Of a DNA stretch of 64,000 nucleotides, positions 1 through 9,241 are shown one piece after another (position 1 is the stretch's first letter; each line of letters opens with the position of its first letter). The stretch spans positions 1 through 64,000 of the forward strand of contig NZ_FXUL01000014.1 in assembly GCF_900182955.1 (NCBI RefSeq), given 5' to 3'. A model generated the notes under the pieces. That model had not been told where the DNA came from, made no database searches, and was given only the letters and a program-made list of their open reading frames with translations. Source of the DNA: Noviherbaspirillum suwonense. GTDB taxonomy: Bacteria > Pseudomonadota > Gammaproteobacteria > Burkholderiales > Burkholderiaceae_D. A program made the position numbers and the translations under genes.

Positions 1-40
1 GCTGGCCTGCCGGACGACCTGGCCGGGTTTCGGCCCGGCA

Positions 41-223
41 GCCGACCTACTTCTCTTGCTTCGCCAAGAGAAGTAGGCAAGAGAAGGCGACCCCGATGAT
101 GGCGCCCCGCTGCGCGGGGTGCACACGCCGCCAGCACCGAAATCGGGAAGCGTCCGAAACTCGCTTCGCTCAGACAGCGGACGCTTCTTTATCCGATTTC
201 GGCACTGGCGACGTGTCGCCATC
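41..223. repeat. Nested inverted-repeat element (two long hairpins)
   Basis: Positions 47-58 and 65-76 form a perfect 12-bp stem (CTACTTCTCTTG) around a 6-nt loop. A second, larger imperfect palindrome spans about 118-223: the arm near 128-146 (CGCCAGCACCGAAATCGG) is mirrored near 199-216, and an inner GCGTCCG/CGGACGC pair lies at about 149-155 and 177-183. The structure resembles dispersed intergenic palindromes of Burkholderiales rather than a coding region. The short frames that cross it look like composition artefacts. Mobility or function cannot be shown from one copy. Confidence 0.6.
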
Positions 224-235
224 GACGGGGATTCA

Positions 236-286
236 CTGCAACGGCAACGGCCACTGCAACGGCCACTGCAACCGCAACCGCAACTG
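236..286. repeat. Short degenerate tandem repeat (CAACNG units)
   Basis: A 6-bp CAACNG-type unit recurs here. CAACGGCCACTG is present twice head to tail (245-256, 257-268), followed by CAACCG, CAACCG and CAACTG. It lies between the palindromic element and the mutT-like gene. Positions 287-399 show nothing further that can be supported. Confidence 0.5.
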
Positions 287-399
287 TCGCTGCGCGGGCA
301 ACGTCAACAGCAACGGTCGCTACGCGGAACGACGACTGCGCCTGCACCCTGCGCCGTAACACCCCTTCGCCAAGGAAAGCGCGACGCCACCGCCACGCT

Positions 400-810
400 C
401 TAACGCCGCCGCGTTACCGCGGCCCCACCACGCTCCAACCACCCAATCAACGGCACGCTCGCCGGCAGCAACGGCCCCACCCCCACGCTCCCCTCCCAGG
501 AAAACGCCTGCCCCTCCAGGCTCTGAGGCTCCCCCTCCCACTCCCGGCAAACAAAGAAATGCAACCGCACATGCGCATGCGGATAAACATGCTCCACGCA
601 GCACCATGGCTCCGCAGAACCGATCCTCACACCCAGTTCCTCGACGAACTCCCGCCGCAGCGCATCGACAATCGCTTCGCCCGGCTCGACCTTCCCGCCC
701 GGGAACTCCCAGTAGCCCGCATACGGCTTGCCTTCCGGCCGCTGCGCCAGCAGCACATCGCCATTGGCCTTCATCAGGATGCCGACAGCGACATCGATGG
801 GCGCCGCCAT
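400..810 (-). CDS. mutT: MutT-like Nudix hydrolase (8-oxo-dGTP diphosphatase type)
   Basis: A 136-residue single-domain Nudix protein. The complete Nudix box is at residues 39-61 (G-x5-E-x7-REFVEELGV), which provides the Mg2+ ligands. The short length and the N-terminal strand AVGILMKANGDVLL match MutT, which removes oxidised dGTP from the nucleotide pool. Its ATG overlaps the stop of the upstream ATPase gene by one base (TGATG), indicating translational coupling. It is the last gene of the M23-secA-argJ-ATPase-mutT series on the minus strand. Family assignment is firm. The exact substrate is inferred from family and context. Confidence 0.88.
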   Translation of the reverse strand: MAAPIDVAVGILMKANGDVLLAQRPEGKPYAGYWEFPGGKVEPGEAIVDALRREFVEELGVRIGSAEPWCCVEHVYPHAHVRLHFFVCREWEGEPQSLEGQAFSWEGSVGVGPLLPASVPLIGWLERGGAAVTRRR

Positions 811-1676
811 CAGTCGCCGCTGCGGCCGGAATAATCACGCGCGAACTGCCATGCCACGCGGCCGGAGCGCGATCCCCGCTGCAGCGCCCAGCGCAGTGCA
901 TCGCCGCGGGCCGCTTCCACCTGGCTGTCGTCGCAGCCGAAATGGCGCAGCCAGTGGCCGACGATGTCGAGGTAGTCGCCCTGCTTGAATGCGTAGAACG
1001 TTACCCATAGCCCGAAGCGCTCGGACAGCGAGATTTTTTCCTCCACCGTCTCGCCCGGATGCAGGTCGCCGTCGTCGTCATGGGTATAGGTGGCGTTGTC
1101 GGACATACGTTCCGGCATCAGGTGGCGGCGGTTGGACGTCGCGTAGATCAGCACGTTGTCGGACTGCGCCGACACGCTGCCGTCCAGCGCGACCTTCAGC
1201 GCCTTGTAGCCGCTTTCGCCTTCCTCGAACGACAGGTCGTCGCAGAAGATGATGAAGCGCTCGGCCCGTGCCGCCACCAGGTCGACGATGTCCGGCAGGT
1301 CGACCAGGTCGTCCTTGTCGACCTCGATCAGCCGCAGTCCCTGGTCCGCATACTCGTTCAGGCAGGCCTTGATCAGCGACGACTTGCCAGTGCCGCGGGC
1401 GCCGGTCAGCAGCACGTTGTTGGCCGGGCGGCCGGCGACGAACTGCCGGGTGTTCTGCGCGATCTGTTCCTTCTGCGGGCCGATGTGCTGCAGGTCGTCG
1501 AGCGCGATCGGCGCGATGTGCCGCACCGGCTGCAGGTGGCCGCGGCCATTGCTCTTGCGCCAGCGGAAGGCGTGGCCGGCATCCCAGTCGGGCGCGGCGC
1601 CGGCTTGCGGCAGCAGGGTTTCGATGCGCTGCAGCAGGGCTTCGGCGCGGGTCAGGAAGGAGTCGAGTTGGGTCAT
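810..1676 (-). CDS. AAA-type ATP-binding protein (DUF815 family)
   Basis: A 288-residue P-loop ATPase of the DUF815 type. Walker A (GARGTGKSS) is at about residues 92-100 and Walker B (FIIFCDDL) at about 141-148, followed by an ATSNRRHLMPE sensor-like segment. The frame stays open 29 codons upstream, but that part would run into argJ. The ATG at 1676 is preferred because homologues begin with a similar leucine-rich helix (LDSFLTRAEALLQRIE). The gene lies 49 bp after argJ and is coupled to mutT. The cellular role of the family is not established. Linkage to argJ and mutT is common in betaproteobacteria and probably reflects co-transcription rather than a shared pathway. Confidence 0.85.
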   Translation of the reverse strand: MTQLDSFLTRAEALLQRIETLLPQAGAAPDWDAGHAFRWRKSNGRGHLQPVRHIAPIALDDLQHIGPQKEQIAQNTRQFVAGRPANNVLLTGARGTGKSSLIKACLNEYADQGLRLIEVDKDDLVDLPDIVDLVAARAERFIIFCDDLSFEEGESGYKALKVALDGSVSAQSDNVLIYATSNRRHLMPERMSDNATYTHDDDGDLHPGETVEEKISLSERFGLWVTFYAFKQGDYLDIVGHWLRHFGCDDSQVEAARGDALRWALQRGSRSGRVAWQFARDYSGRSGD

Positions 1677-1725
1677 GATGGCAATGCGGCGCCCGCAGGC
1701 GCCGCTAGTGAGGGACGGGTCGGGT

Positions 1726-2952
1726 TCAGGAACGGTAGTCGGCGTTGATGCTGACGTAGTCATGCGACAGGTCGCAGGTCCAGACGGTGGCGCGCTGCTC
1801 GCCGCGCGCCAGCTTTACCCGCACGGTGATCTCGCTCTGCTTCATCACGCGCTGGCCGTCGGCTTCCTGGTAGTCGGGATTGCGTCCGCCGTTCTGGGCG
1901 ACCCATACATCGTCGAGGTAGAGGTTGAGCTTGCTGACGTCGAGATCGTCGACGCCGGCATAGCCGATCGCGGCCAGGATGCGCCCGAGGTTGGGGTCGG
2001 ACGCGAAGAACGCGGTCTTGACCAGCGGCGAATGCGCGATCGAGTAGGCGATCTTGCGGCATTCGTCGACGCTGGCGCCCTCTTCCACGGTCACGGTGAT
2101 GAACTTGGTCGCGCCTTCGCCGTCGCGGATGATCATCTGCGCCAGTTCCTGCGACAACCCGACCACGGCGGCCTCGAACAGCGCATAGTCGGAAGAGCCC
2201 GGCGCGCCCACGTCCACGCCCGACGCGCCGGTGGCGATCAGCATGAAGGAGTCGTTGGTCGAGGTGTCGCCATCGATGGTGATGCAGTTGAACGACTGGT
2301 CGGCGGCAACCCTGACCAGCTGGTCCAGCACCGGCTGGGCGACCTTCGCGTCGGTCGCCAGGTAGCCCAGCATGGTCGCCATGTTCGGCTTGATCATGCC
2401 GGCGCCCTTGCTGATGCCGGTCAGCGTGATGGTCTTGCCGCCGATCTCGACCGTGCGCGACGCCGCCTTGGGCTGGGTGTCGGTGGTCATGATGGTCTCG
2501 GCCGCGTTGTACCAGTTGTCGGCCTTCAGGTTGGCGATCGCCTGCGGCATGCCGGCCTCGATCCGCTCGACCGGCAGCGGCTCGAGGATCACGCCGGTTG
2601 AAAACGGCAGCACCTGGGCGGCGTCGCAGCCCAGCAGCGCGGCCAGCGCCGCGCAGGTGCGGTTGGCATTGGCAAGGCCGGCTTCGCCGGTGCCGGCGTT
2701 GGCGTTGCCGGTGTTGACCACCAGCGCGGCGATGCCCTTGCCGGCGGCCAGGTGCGCCTGGCATACCTGCACCGGCGCCGCGCAGAAACGGTTCTTGGTG
2801 AAGACGCCGGCGACTGTCGCGCCGGCGGCGAGACGCATCACCAGCAGGTCCTTGCGGTTGGCCTTGCGCACGCCGGCTTCGGCATGCCCGAGTTCCAGGC
2901 CGGCCACCGGCTTCAGGTTGGCGGCTACGGGGAGGGGAAGATTGACGGCCAT
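1726..2952 (-). CDS. argJ: Bifunctional glutamate N-acetyltransferase / ornithine acetyltransferase
   Basis: ArgJ recycles the acetyl group in arginine biosynthesis, moving it from N-acetylornithine to glutamate. The 408-residue length is typical. The self-cleavage site is visible as MATML at residues 191-195; Thr193 would be the nucleophile exposed when the precursor splits into alpha and beta chains. An N-terminal [12 protein letters not shown] segment (79-89) and a GDTSTND segment also match the family. Whether it also acts as an acetyl-CoA-dependent glutamate N-acetylase cannot be read from sequence alone. It lies 39 bp downstream of secA on the same strand. Confidence 0.96.
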   Translation of the reverse strand: MAVNLPLPVAANLKPVAGLELGHAEAGVRKANRKDLLVMRLAAGATVAGVFTKNRFCAAPVQVCQAHLAAGKGIAALVVNTGNANAGTGEAGLANANRTCAALAALLGCDAAQVLPFSTGVILEPLPVERIEAGMPQAIANLKADNWYNAAETIMTTDTQPKAASRTVEIGGKTITLTGISKGAGMIKPNMATMLGYLATDAKVAQPVLDQLVRVAADQSFNCITIDGDTSTNDSFMLIATGASGVDVGAPGSSDYALFEAAVVGLSQELAQMIIRDGEGATKFITVTVEEGASVDECRKIAYSIAHSPLVKTAFFASDPNLGRILAAIGYAGVDDLDVSKLNLYLDDVWVAQNGGRNPDYQEADGQRVMKQSEITVRVKLARGEQRATVWTCDLSHDYVSINADYRS

Positions 2953-2991
2953 GGGCTGCTTGCTCTTATCTTGTCCAGGTGAATGAAGGTG

Positions 2992-5754
2992 TCAGGACAG
3001 CCGTCCGTGGCACTGCTTGTATTTCTTGCCGCTGCCGCACGGGCACGGGTCGTTGCGGCCGACCTTGGGCACCTCGGTTGTGTCGGGCATTGCGCCGCCC
3101 TGGGCCGACATGTCCGGCGACATCAGTTCTTCCGGCGCCAGCGCCGGGTTGAAGTCGGAATGCTGGTAATGGACATTGGCCGGCTGCTGGTGCGCCAGTT
3201 CCTGCTCGGCCGCGTCGATTTCCTCGCGCGACTCGATGCGAACGGTCATCACGATGCGCACGACCTCATTGCGGATCAGGTCCAGCATCTGGCCGAACAG
3301 CTCGAAGGCCTCGCGCTTGTATTCCTGCTTCGGGTTCTTCTGCGCATAGCCGCGCAGGTGGATGCCCTGGCGCAGGTGGTCGAGCGCGGCCAGGTGTTCG
3401 CGCCAGTGGCTGTCGACGCTTTGCAGCATCACGCTGCGCTCGAAGCCGGCGAAGGCTTCCTTGCCGACCACGGCGATCTTCGCGTCGTAGGCATCGTCGG
3501 CGGCCTTCAGCAGGCGTTCCAGCAGGTCTTCATCGGTCAGGTTGGGCTCGGCCGCCAGCATCGCCGACAGCGGCACCGGCAGCTGGAACTCGGCTGCCAG
3601 CTCCTGCTCGAGGCCAGCCAGGTCCCATTGTTCTTCCAGCGACTCTTCCGGCACATGCGCGCGGAACAGGTCGTTGAACACGCCCCGGCGCAGCGACGCG
3701 ATCATTTCCGACACGTCCTGCGATTCCAGCAGCTCGTTGCGCTGCTGGTAGATCACCTTGCGCTGGTCGTTGGCGACGTCGTCGTATTCGAGCAGCTGCT
3801 TGCGGATGTCGAAGTTGCGGGCCTCGACCTTGCGCTGCGCCGACTCGATCGAGCGCGACACGATGCCGGCTTCGATCGGCTCGCCTTCCGGCATCTTCAG
3901 CCGGTCCATGATCGCGCGCACGCGGTCGCCGGCGAAGATGCGCAGCAACGGGTCGTCCAGCGACAGGTAGAAACGCGAGGAACCGGGATCGCCCTGGCGC
4001 GCGGCGCGGCCGCGCAGCTGGTTGTCGACCCGGCGCGACTCGTGGCGCTCCGTGCCGATGATGTGCAGGCCGCCGGCCTGCACCACGTGGTCATGCAGCG
4101 ACTGCCATTCGTCGCGCAGCTTCTGCGAGCGCTGCGCCTTGTCGGCGTCGGACAGCGCCGGGTCGGCCTCGATCAGCTGGACCTGCTTCTCGACGTTGCC
4201 GCCCAGGACGATGTCGGTGCCGCGGCCGGCCATGTTGGTGGCGATGGTGATCATGCGCGGACGGCCTGCCTGCGCAACGATCTCCGCTTCCCGCGCATGC
4301 TGCTTGGCGTTCAGCACATTGTGCTCGAGCTTGGCCTTGGTCAGGATCGACGACAGCAGCTCGGAGTTCTCGATCGACGTGGTGCCGACCAGCACCGGCT
4401 GGCCGCGCTCGTAGCAATCCTGAATATCCTTCAGCATCGCATTGTATTTTTCCTCGGCGCTCTTGTAGACCTGGTCCTGGCGGTCCTTGCGCTGGTTCGG
4501 CCGGTTCTGCGGCACGACCACGGTTTCCAGGCCATAGATTTCCTGGAATTCGTAGGCTTCGGTGTCGGCCGTGCCGGTCATGCCGGCCAGCTTGCCGTAC
4601 ATGCGGAAGTAGTTCTGGAAGGTAATCGAGGCCAGCGTCTGGTTCTCGTTCTGGATGCGCACGCCTTCCTTGGCCTCGACTGCCTGGTGCAGGCCGTCGG
4701 ACCAGCGGCGGCCGGTCATCATGCGGCCGGTGAATTCGTCGACGATCACGACCTCGCCGTTCTGCACCACGTAATGCTGGTCCTTGTGGTACAGCACGTG
4801 CGCGCGCAGCGCTGCATACAGGTGGTGGATCAGCGTGATGTTGGCCGCGTCGTAGAGCGACGCGCCTTCCGGCAGCAGCCCCATTTCGGTCAGGATGCGC
4901 TCGGCCTTCTCGTGGCCGGCCTCGGTCAGCAGCACCTGGTGCGACTTTTCATCCTTGGTGTAGTCGCCCGGCACTTCGACGGTGGACTTGCCGTCCGGCT
5001 TGTCCTCGCCGATCTGCAGCGTCAGCATCGGCGGCAGCGCATTGATCTTCAGGTACAGGTCGGTATGGTCCTCGGCCTGGCCGGAAATGATCAGCGGCGT
5101 GCGCGCCTCGTCGATCAGGATCGAGTCCACCTCGTCGACGATGCCGAAATGCAGCGCGCGCTGCACCCGGTCGCCGGCCTCGTAGACCATGTTGTCGCGC
5201 AGGTAATCGAAGCCGAATTCATTGTTGGTGCCGTAGGTGATGTCGGCGGCGTAGGCCTGCTGCTTGATGTCATGGTCCATCTGCGACAGGTTGATGCCGG
5301 TGGAAAGACCCAGCCAGCCGTACAGCTTGCCCATCCACTCGGCGTCGCGCTGCGCCAGGTAGTCGTTGACGGTCACGATGTGCACGCCCTTGCCGGCCAG
5401 CGCATTCAGGTAGGCCGGCAGCGTCGCCATCAGCGTCTTGCCCTCGCCGGTGCCCATCTCCGCGATCTTGCCGCTGTGGAGGACCATGCCGCCGATCAGC
5501 TGGACGTCGAAATGCCGCATTTTCAGCACCCGCTTGCTGGCTTCGCGGCAGACCGCGAAGGCTTCCGGCAGCAGCGCGTCGAGCGGTTCGCCGCCGGCGA
5601 TGCGTTCCTTGAAGGCCGGCGTCTTTGCCTGCAGTTCGGCGTCGGAGAGTTTCTCGACGACAGCCTCGAGCGCATTGATCTCGCGTACGGTTTTCTGATA
5701 CTGCTTGAGCAGTCGCTGATTGCGGCTGCCGAAAATCTGGGTCAGTAATGACAT
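2992..5754 (-). CDS. secA: Preprotein translocase ATPase SecA
   Basis: The motor of the Sec export pathway, which binds SecYEG and pushes unfolded preproteins through the inner membrane. The 920-residue product is full length. It begins [19 protein letters not shown] and has Walker A (GTGEGKT, about 103-109), the [15 protein letters not shown] helicase motif and the [11 protein letters not shown] motif. The extreme C-terminus is a Cys-rich zinc/SecB-binding tail ([16 protein letters not shown]). The plus strand is also open along almost the entire gene, but that frame is a composition shadow. The next gene upstream on the same strand is the M23 peptidase, about 200 bp away. Confidence 0.98.
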   Translation of the reverse strand: MSLLTQIFGSRNQRLLKQYQKTVREINALEAVVEKLSDAELQAKTPAFKERIAGGEPLDALLPEAFAVCREASKRVLKMRHFDVQLIGGMVLHSGKIAEMGTGEGKTLMATLPAYLNALAGKGVHIVTVNDYLAQRDAEWMGKLYGWLGLSTGINLSQMDHDIKQQAYAADITYGTNNEFGFDYLRDNMVYEAGDRVQRALHFGIVDEVDSILIDEARTPLIISGQAEDHTDLYLKINALPPMLTLQIGEDKPDGKSTVEVPGDYTKDEKSHQVLLTEAGHEKAERILTEMGLLPEGASLYDAANITLIHHLYAALRAHVLYHKDQHYVVQNGEVVIVDEFTGRMMTGRRWSDGLHQAVEAKEGVRIQNENQTLASITFQNYFRMYGKLAGMTGTADTEAYEFQEIYGLETVVVPQNRPNQRKDRQDQVYKSAEEKYNAMLKDIQDCYERGQPVLVGTTSIENSELLSSILTKAKLEHNVLNAKQHAREAEIVAQAGRPRMITIATNMAGRGTDIVLGGNVEKQVQLIEADPALSDADKAQRSQKLRDEWQSLHDHVVQAGGLHIIGTERHESRRVDNQLRGRAARQGDPGSSRFYLSLDDPLLRIFAGDRVRAIMDRLKMPEGEPIEAGIVSRSIESAQRKVEARNFDIRKQLLEYDDVANDQRKVIYQQRNELLESQDVSEMIASLRRGVFNDLFRAHVPEESLEEQWDLAGLEQELAAEFQLPVPLSAMLAAEPNLTDEDLLERLLKAADDAYDAKIAVVGKEAFAGFERSVMLQSVDSHWREHLAALDHLRQGIHLRGYAQKNPKQEYKREAFELFGQMLDLIRNEVVRIVMTVRIESREEIDAAEQELAHQQPANVHYQHSDFNPALAPEELMSPDMSAQGGAMPDTTEVPKVGRNDPCPCGSGKKYKQCHGRLS

Positions 5755-5956
5755 GCTTGGATTCTAATAAGGGCGGCGTGGAAAAACCTCGCGCAAACCA
5801 CCATGATCGCGTCGAGCAGAATAGGGAATTTTGCCAAATCGGGGGATTTTAGCATGCAGCCCCGGATACATTGGGTCTACCCGTGCGGAAACAATGGCCG
5901 GCGAAAGCCGGGTGTTTATGCCGTTCCAGCGCGGTCTCAACCAGCCTCAATCGGCC

Positions 5957-6910
5957 TCAATAGCCGTTCTGCGCGGTCTGGAGCGCCTGGGCGGCGCCAG
6001 CCGCGAGGAACTTGGACGGATCCTGCGGAATGCCCGCGACCAGCACTTCGAAGTGCAGGTGGGCGCCGGTGGCCCGGCCGGTCGCGCCGATGTCGGCGAT
6101 ATGCTGGCCGCGCCGGACGATGTCGCCGGCCCGCACCAGCAGCCGCGACGCATGGGCGTAGCGGCTGACGATGCCGTTGCCATGGTCCACTTCGAGCAGG
6201 TTGCCGAACTGGTGATGGTATTCGGACGTCACGACGACGCCGCCGGCGGCCGCCGCGATCGGCGTGCCGCTCGGCGCGGCAAAATCGATGCCTTCATGAA
6301 AAGTGCTGCGGCCGTTGAACGGATCGAAGCGCCAGCCGAAACTCGACGCGTTGTAGCCGACCGAGACCGGCTGGCTGGTCGGCAGCAGCTTGGCCTGCAC
6401 CCGGTCGCGCATCAGCGCGCTTTCCACCACGTTCAGGTAATCGGCCCGGTGCTCGATGTCGCGGGCCAGCGCATCCAGCATCTGCTGGAATTCCGGGACG
6501 CCCAGCTCGCGCATGTGCGCGCTCGACGACTCCGCGCCGCCCCGTCCGGGCTTTTCGCGGAAGTTGAATTCCTCCGGCCGTACGCCGGCCAGGCCCTGCA
6601 CCCGCTCGCCCAGCGCATCCAGCCGCACCAGCTGCGCCTGCAGTTCGCCGACCCGGGTCGCCATCTGCGTCAGGTTCTGCTTCACCTGGGGGTCCGGGCG
6701 CGCCGCCTGTACCGTCGCGGTCGCGCCTTGCGCCGCCTGCGGGTAAGGCAGCTTCCAGACGATGCCGCTGGCCAGCAGCAGGTAATAGAGCATGCCGGCG
6801 GCCAGCAGCACCGCCGAGAAAAAGGCGAGCAGGAACAAGGCGATATGCCGCGGCGCAAGGGTGATCGACCTGGCCTGCGTCATGCGCGGATGGAGCAGAA
6901 TGATTTGCAT
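5957..6910 (-). CDS. M23-family metallopeptidase (LytM domain), membrane anchored
   Basis: A 317-residue protein with a single N-terminal membrane segment (about residues 22-48), a periplasmic helical stretch and a C-terminal LytM/peptidase M23 domain. The zinc motifs are visible: H-E-G-I-D (FHEGIDFAAPSG) and HLHFEVL. The surrounding SSFGWRFDPF and GNGIVSRYAH segments are typical. It is either a murein DD-endopeptidase or, if inactive, an amidase activator; the intact motifs favour catalysis. The start has an AAGGA ribosome site a few bases upstream. It is divergent from the dciA-like gene, with 47 bp between the two starts, and leads into secA, an order often kept in Burkholderiales. Confidence 0.9.
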   Translation of the reverse strand: MQIILLHPRMTQARSITLAPRHIALFLLAFFSAVLLAAGMLYYLLLASGIVWKLPYPQAAQGATATVQAARPDPQVKQNLTQMATRVGELQAQLVRLDALGERVQGLAGVRPEEFNFREKPGRGGAESSSAHMRELGVPEFQQMLDALARDIEHRADYLNVVESALMRDRVQAKLLPTSQPVSVGYNASSFGWRFDPFNGRSTFHEGIDFAAPSGTPIAAAAGGVVVTSEYHHQFGNLLEVDHGNGIVSRYAHASRLLVRAGDIVRRGQHIADIGATGRATGAHLHFEVLVAGIPQDPSKFLAAGAAQALQTAQNGY

Positions 6911-6957
6911 CGTTTTCCTTTATCGAATCCGTCCGGACGGTGTGATAGGCTGCGACG

Positions 6958-7449
6958 ATGATTAGTTCACAAGGATTTCCGCGCAATCTGGTGCGCGGCG
7001 CCAAGACGCCAGCCGCGCATGACGCTGCTTCCTACCTTGGTGGAAATGAAAAACTGGCGGCGCTGCTGCCAGCAGTGAAACGGATGGGGCAACTCCAGAA
7101 GGCGTGTGCGGCTATCCTTCCGGAAATGTTTGGCTATTGCGAGGTGCTGCAGTGTAACGCAGACCAGCTGGTGCTGGGCGTTCCGAACGCGTCGGTCGCC
7201 GCCAAGCTGAAGAACCGGCTGCCGAAACTGCAGGAAGCGCTGGCTGTCCAGGGCTGGCAGCTCAACGCGATCCGGCTGAAGATACAGGTCCGCGAAAACC
7301 TGCCGCCGCCGCCGCCGCCCAAGCAGCTACGGCTGCCGTCGCAGGCCGTGTCCGCGCTGGCCAGCCTCGGCGGCGCGCTGGAAGACTCGCCGCGCAATGC
7401 GGCGCTGCGCTCGGCGATTGCGGCGCTGGTGGAGCGTCACCGCAAGTAG
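6958..7449 (+). CDS. dciA: DciA-like DUF721 protein
   Basis: A 163-residue protein with the DUF721 core: LGGNEKLAALLPAVKRMGQLQ, then a short conserved module ending in a KLKNRLPKLQEAL segment. DUF721 proteins include DciA, which helps load the replicative helicase DnaB in bacteria without DnaC. The C-terminal part is a proline run (PPPPPPK, about residues 116-122) and a low-complexity helix. The gene stands alone on the plus strand. Its stop is 4 bp from the convergent lpxC stop, so the two transcripts must share or overlap termination signals. The family is recognised with fair confidence. The helicase-loading role is inferred from the family. Confidence 0.8.
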   Translation: MISSQGFPRNLVRGAKTPAAHDAASYLGGNEKLAALLPAVKRMGQLQKACAAILPEMFGYCEVLQCNADQLVLGVPNASVAAKLKNRLPKLQEALAVQGWQLNAIRLKIQVRENLPPPPPPKQLRLPSQAVSALASLGGALEDSPRNAALRSAIAALVERHRK

Positions 7450-7453
7450 GGAA

Positions 7454-8389
7454 TCAGTTCAGCGCCCACTCCGCGCTGACCTGCCGGGCATAGGCCGGCG
7501 GCGCGTCGTTCAACTGGTCGAAGGAGACCAGGTCGTAGGAATCGGGCTGGGCCAGCAAGGCGCGCAGCAATTGGTTGTTCAGGCCATGCCCCGATTTGTG
7601 CGCGGTATAGCTTGCCAGCAGCGGATGCCCGACCAGGTACAGGTCGCCGATGGCGTCCAGGATCTTGTGGCGCACGAACTCGTTTTCGTAACGCAGGCCG
7701 TCCGGGTTGAGGATGCGGTATTCATCCATCACGATCGCGTTTTCCAGCGAACCGCCGCGGGCCAGGCCCAGGCCGCGCAGGGTTTCAACGTCCTGCATGA
7801 AGCCGAAGGTGCGGGCGCGCGCGATCTCGCGGACATAGGACTCGGCATTGAAATCGACTTCGGCGATCTGGCCGGTGCGGTCGACCGCCGGATGGTTGAA
7901 CTCGATGAAGAACTTCAGGCGAAAGCCGTCGTACGGATCGAGCCGCGCCCATTTTTCCTGCGCGCCGCTGCCTTCCCGCACTTCGACCGGCTTCTTGACC
8001 CGGACGAATTTCTTGGCCGCAGGCTGCTCCTGCAGGCCGGCCTGCTGCAGCAGGAAGACGAAGGAGGACGCGGAGCCGTCCATGATCGGAATCTCCTCCG
8101 CGGTCAGGTCGATGCAGATGTTGTCGATGCCCAGGCCGGCGCAGGCCGACATCAGGTGTTCGACGGTCGAGACCTTGGCGCCCTCCTGCTGCAGCGTGGA
8201 CGCCATGCGGGTGTCGCCGACGGCAAGCGCCGATGCCGGAAGCAGCACCGGCGGGTCGAAGTCCACCCGCCGGAACAGGATGCCGGTGTCGACCTCGGCC
8301 GGCCGCAACGTCAGTTCGACCTTGGTGCCGGAATGGAGACCGACGCCGGTGGTCTTGACGAGTTGCCTGATAGTGCGTTGTTTTAACAT
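7454..8389 (-). CDS. lpxC: UDP-3-O-acyl-N-acetylglucosamine deacetylase LpxC
   Basis: Catalyses the committed, zinc-dependent step of lipid A synthesis. The start [21 protein letters not shown] gives 311 residues, the normal LpxC length; a longer open frame exists upstream but is not conserved in type. Metal-binding and catalytic elements visible are EHLMSA (about residues 78-83) and [10 protein letters not shown], with the late HKSGHGLNN histidines. The presence of LpxC shows a Gram-negative outer membrane with LPS. The gene is separated from ftsZ by the peroxiredoxin gene, a common arrangement in betaproteobacteria, and converges with the dciA-like gene. Confidence 0.97.
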   Translation of the reverse strand: MLKQRTIRQLVKTTGVGLHSGTKVELTLRPAEVDTGILFRRVDFDPPVLLPASALAVGDTRMASTLQQEGAKVSTVEHLMSACAGLGIDNICIDLTAEEIPIMDGSASSFVFLLQQAGLQEQPAAKKFVRVKKPVEVREGSGAQEKWARLDPYDGFRLKFFIEFNHPAVDRTGQIAEVDFNAESYVREIARARTFGFMQDVETLRGLGLARGGSLENAIVMDEYRILNPDGLRYENEFVRHKILDAIGDLYLVGHPLLASYTAHKSGHGLNNQLLRALLAQPDSYDLVSFDQLNDAPPAYARQVSAEWALN

Positions 8390-8482
8390 CGGGAAATTAT
8401 AACAAGCGGGGTTTGCCGGGCGCGGCGGCGCGGGCCGGTTTGATGCGCGCAGCCAACAGGCCGCGGGCCGGACGGACGGCAG

Positions 8483-8513
8483 CCCCATGCCCGCCGCGAC
8501 GGCTGGCATGGGG
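8483..8513 (-). other. GC-rich hairpin between peroxiredoxin and lpxC
   Basis: CCCCATGCC (8483-8491) pairs perfectly with GGCATGGGG (8505-8513) around a 13-nt loop. On the minus strand it follows the peroxiredoxin stop and precedes lpxC by about 95 bp. It could weaken readthrough into lpxC or stabilise the peroxiredoxin mRNA end. There is no T tract, so it is not a standard terminator. Confidence 0.35.
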
Positions 8514-8609
8514 AGAAAGCGGCGCTCCGCGGCTGCGGCTGCCGCCGCGCGTGGGAAGCGGCAGTGCGCCGGCGCGGAAGTGACGCGCCGCGCCTGCCAC
8601 CCCCCACGA

Positions 8610-9116
8610 TCAGCCCAGCTGCTTCAGCAGCGTTTCGGCGTTGGACACCTCGAACTTGCCAGGCGCTTCCAGGTTCAGCTGCTTGACCACGCCGTCTTCG
8701 ACCAGCATCGAATAGCGCTGCGAACGCACGCCCATGCCGCGCGCGGTGAGGTCGAATTCCAGGCCCAGCGCCTTGGTGAATTCGGCGCTGCCGTCACCCA
8801 TCATGCGCACGATATTGGTGGCTTTCTGCTCGCGGCCCCAGGCGCCCATGACGAAGGCGTCGTTGACGGAAACGCACCAGATTTCGTCGATGCCCTTGGC
8901 CTTGAGCGCGTCGGCGTTGGCGATGTAGCCGGGCACGTGCTGTGCCGAGCAGGTCGGCGTGTAGGCGCCGGGCAGGCCGAAGATGGCGATCTTCTTGCCG
9001 CGGACCAGCTCGCTCACCTTGAAGGTATTGGGGCCGAGCGTGCAGCCTTCGGTTTCGACATCGATAAATTCAGCCAGGGTGGCTTCGGGCAGGCGGTCGC
9101 CGACTTTGATGGTCAT
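8610..9116 (-). CDS. Peroxiredoxin, Prx5/AhpE-like type
   Basis: A 168-residue thiol peroxidase that reduces hydrogen peroxide and organic peroxides. The peroxidatic motif P-x3-T-x2-C is at residues 49-56 (PGAYTPTC), so Cys56 is the predicted peroxidatic cysteine. ATG 9116 is chosen because it begins the conserved [14 protein letters not shown] and has an AGAGGAA-like ribosome site. Longer frames upstream run through the ftsZ terminator. The gene lies between ftsZ and lpxC on the same strand. No glutaredoxin domain is fused. The reductant is unknown. Confidence 0.92.
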   Translation of the reverse strand: MTIKVGDRLPEATLAEFIDVETEGCTLGPNTFKVSELVRGKKIAIFGLPGAYTPTCSAQHVPGYIANADALKAKGIDEIWCVSVNDAFVMGAWGREQKATNIVRMMGDGSAEFTKALGLEFDLTARGMGVRSQRYSMLVEDGVVKQLNLEAPGKFEVSNAETLLKQLG

Positions 9117-9147
9117 GATGTTCCTCTTGGTTTGCTGAAAAGGCGCG

Positions 9148-9178
9148 AAAAAAAGCCGGGCCCGACATGGGCTCGGCT
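9148..9178 (-). terminator. Rho-independent terminator after ftsZ
   Basis: On the minus strand a 10-bp stem (9169-9178 with 9154-9163, one wobble) is followed by a run of seven T (9154-9148). It lies about 65 bp beyond the ftsZ stop and just before the peroxiredoxin start, and so closes the dcw transcript. Confidence 0.85.
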
Positions 9179-9197
9179 CGAAAGGCAGAGTATGCCT

Positions 9198-9221
9198 CGT
9201 TCTGCAGCTTCCTGCAGAACG
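9198..9221. repeat. Perfect 10-bp hairpin downstream of ftsZ
   Basis: CGTTCTGCAG (9198-9207) and CTGCAGAACG (9212-9221) form a perfect stem with loop CTTC. A smaller GGCAAC/GTTGCC hairpin (9222-9238) adjoins it. Both lie between the ftsZ stop and the terminator at 9148-9178 and probably protect the 3' end of the ftsZ mRNA. Confidence 0.6.
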
Positions 9222-9241
9222 GGCAACCGGGTGTTGCCGGG

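Noticed and set aside
1-399. Partial gene at the left edge
   Set aside because: Short frames here coincide with inverted repeats and carry no family features.
2983-5748. Open plus-strand frame of about 921 codons opposite secA
   Set aside because: It mirrors secA almost exactly, has no recognisable domains, and is explained by GC-rich codon use on the coding strand.
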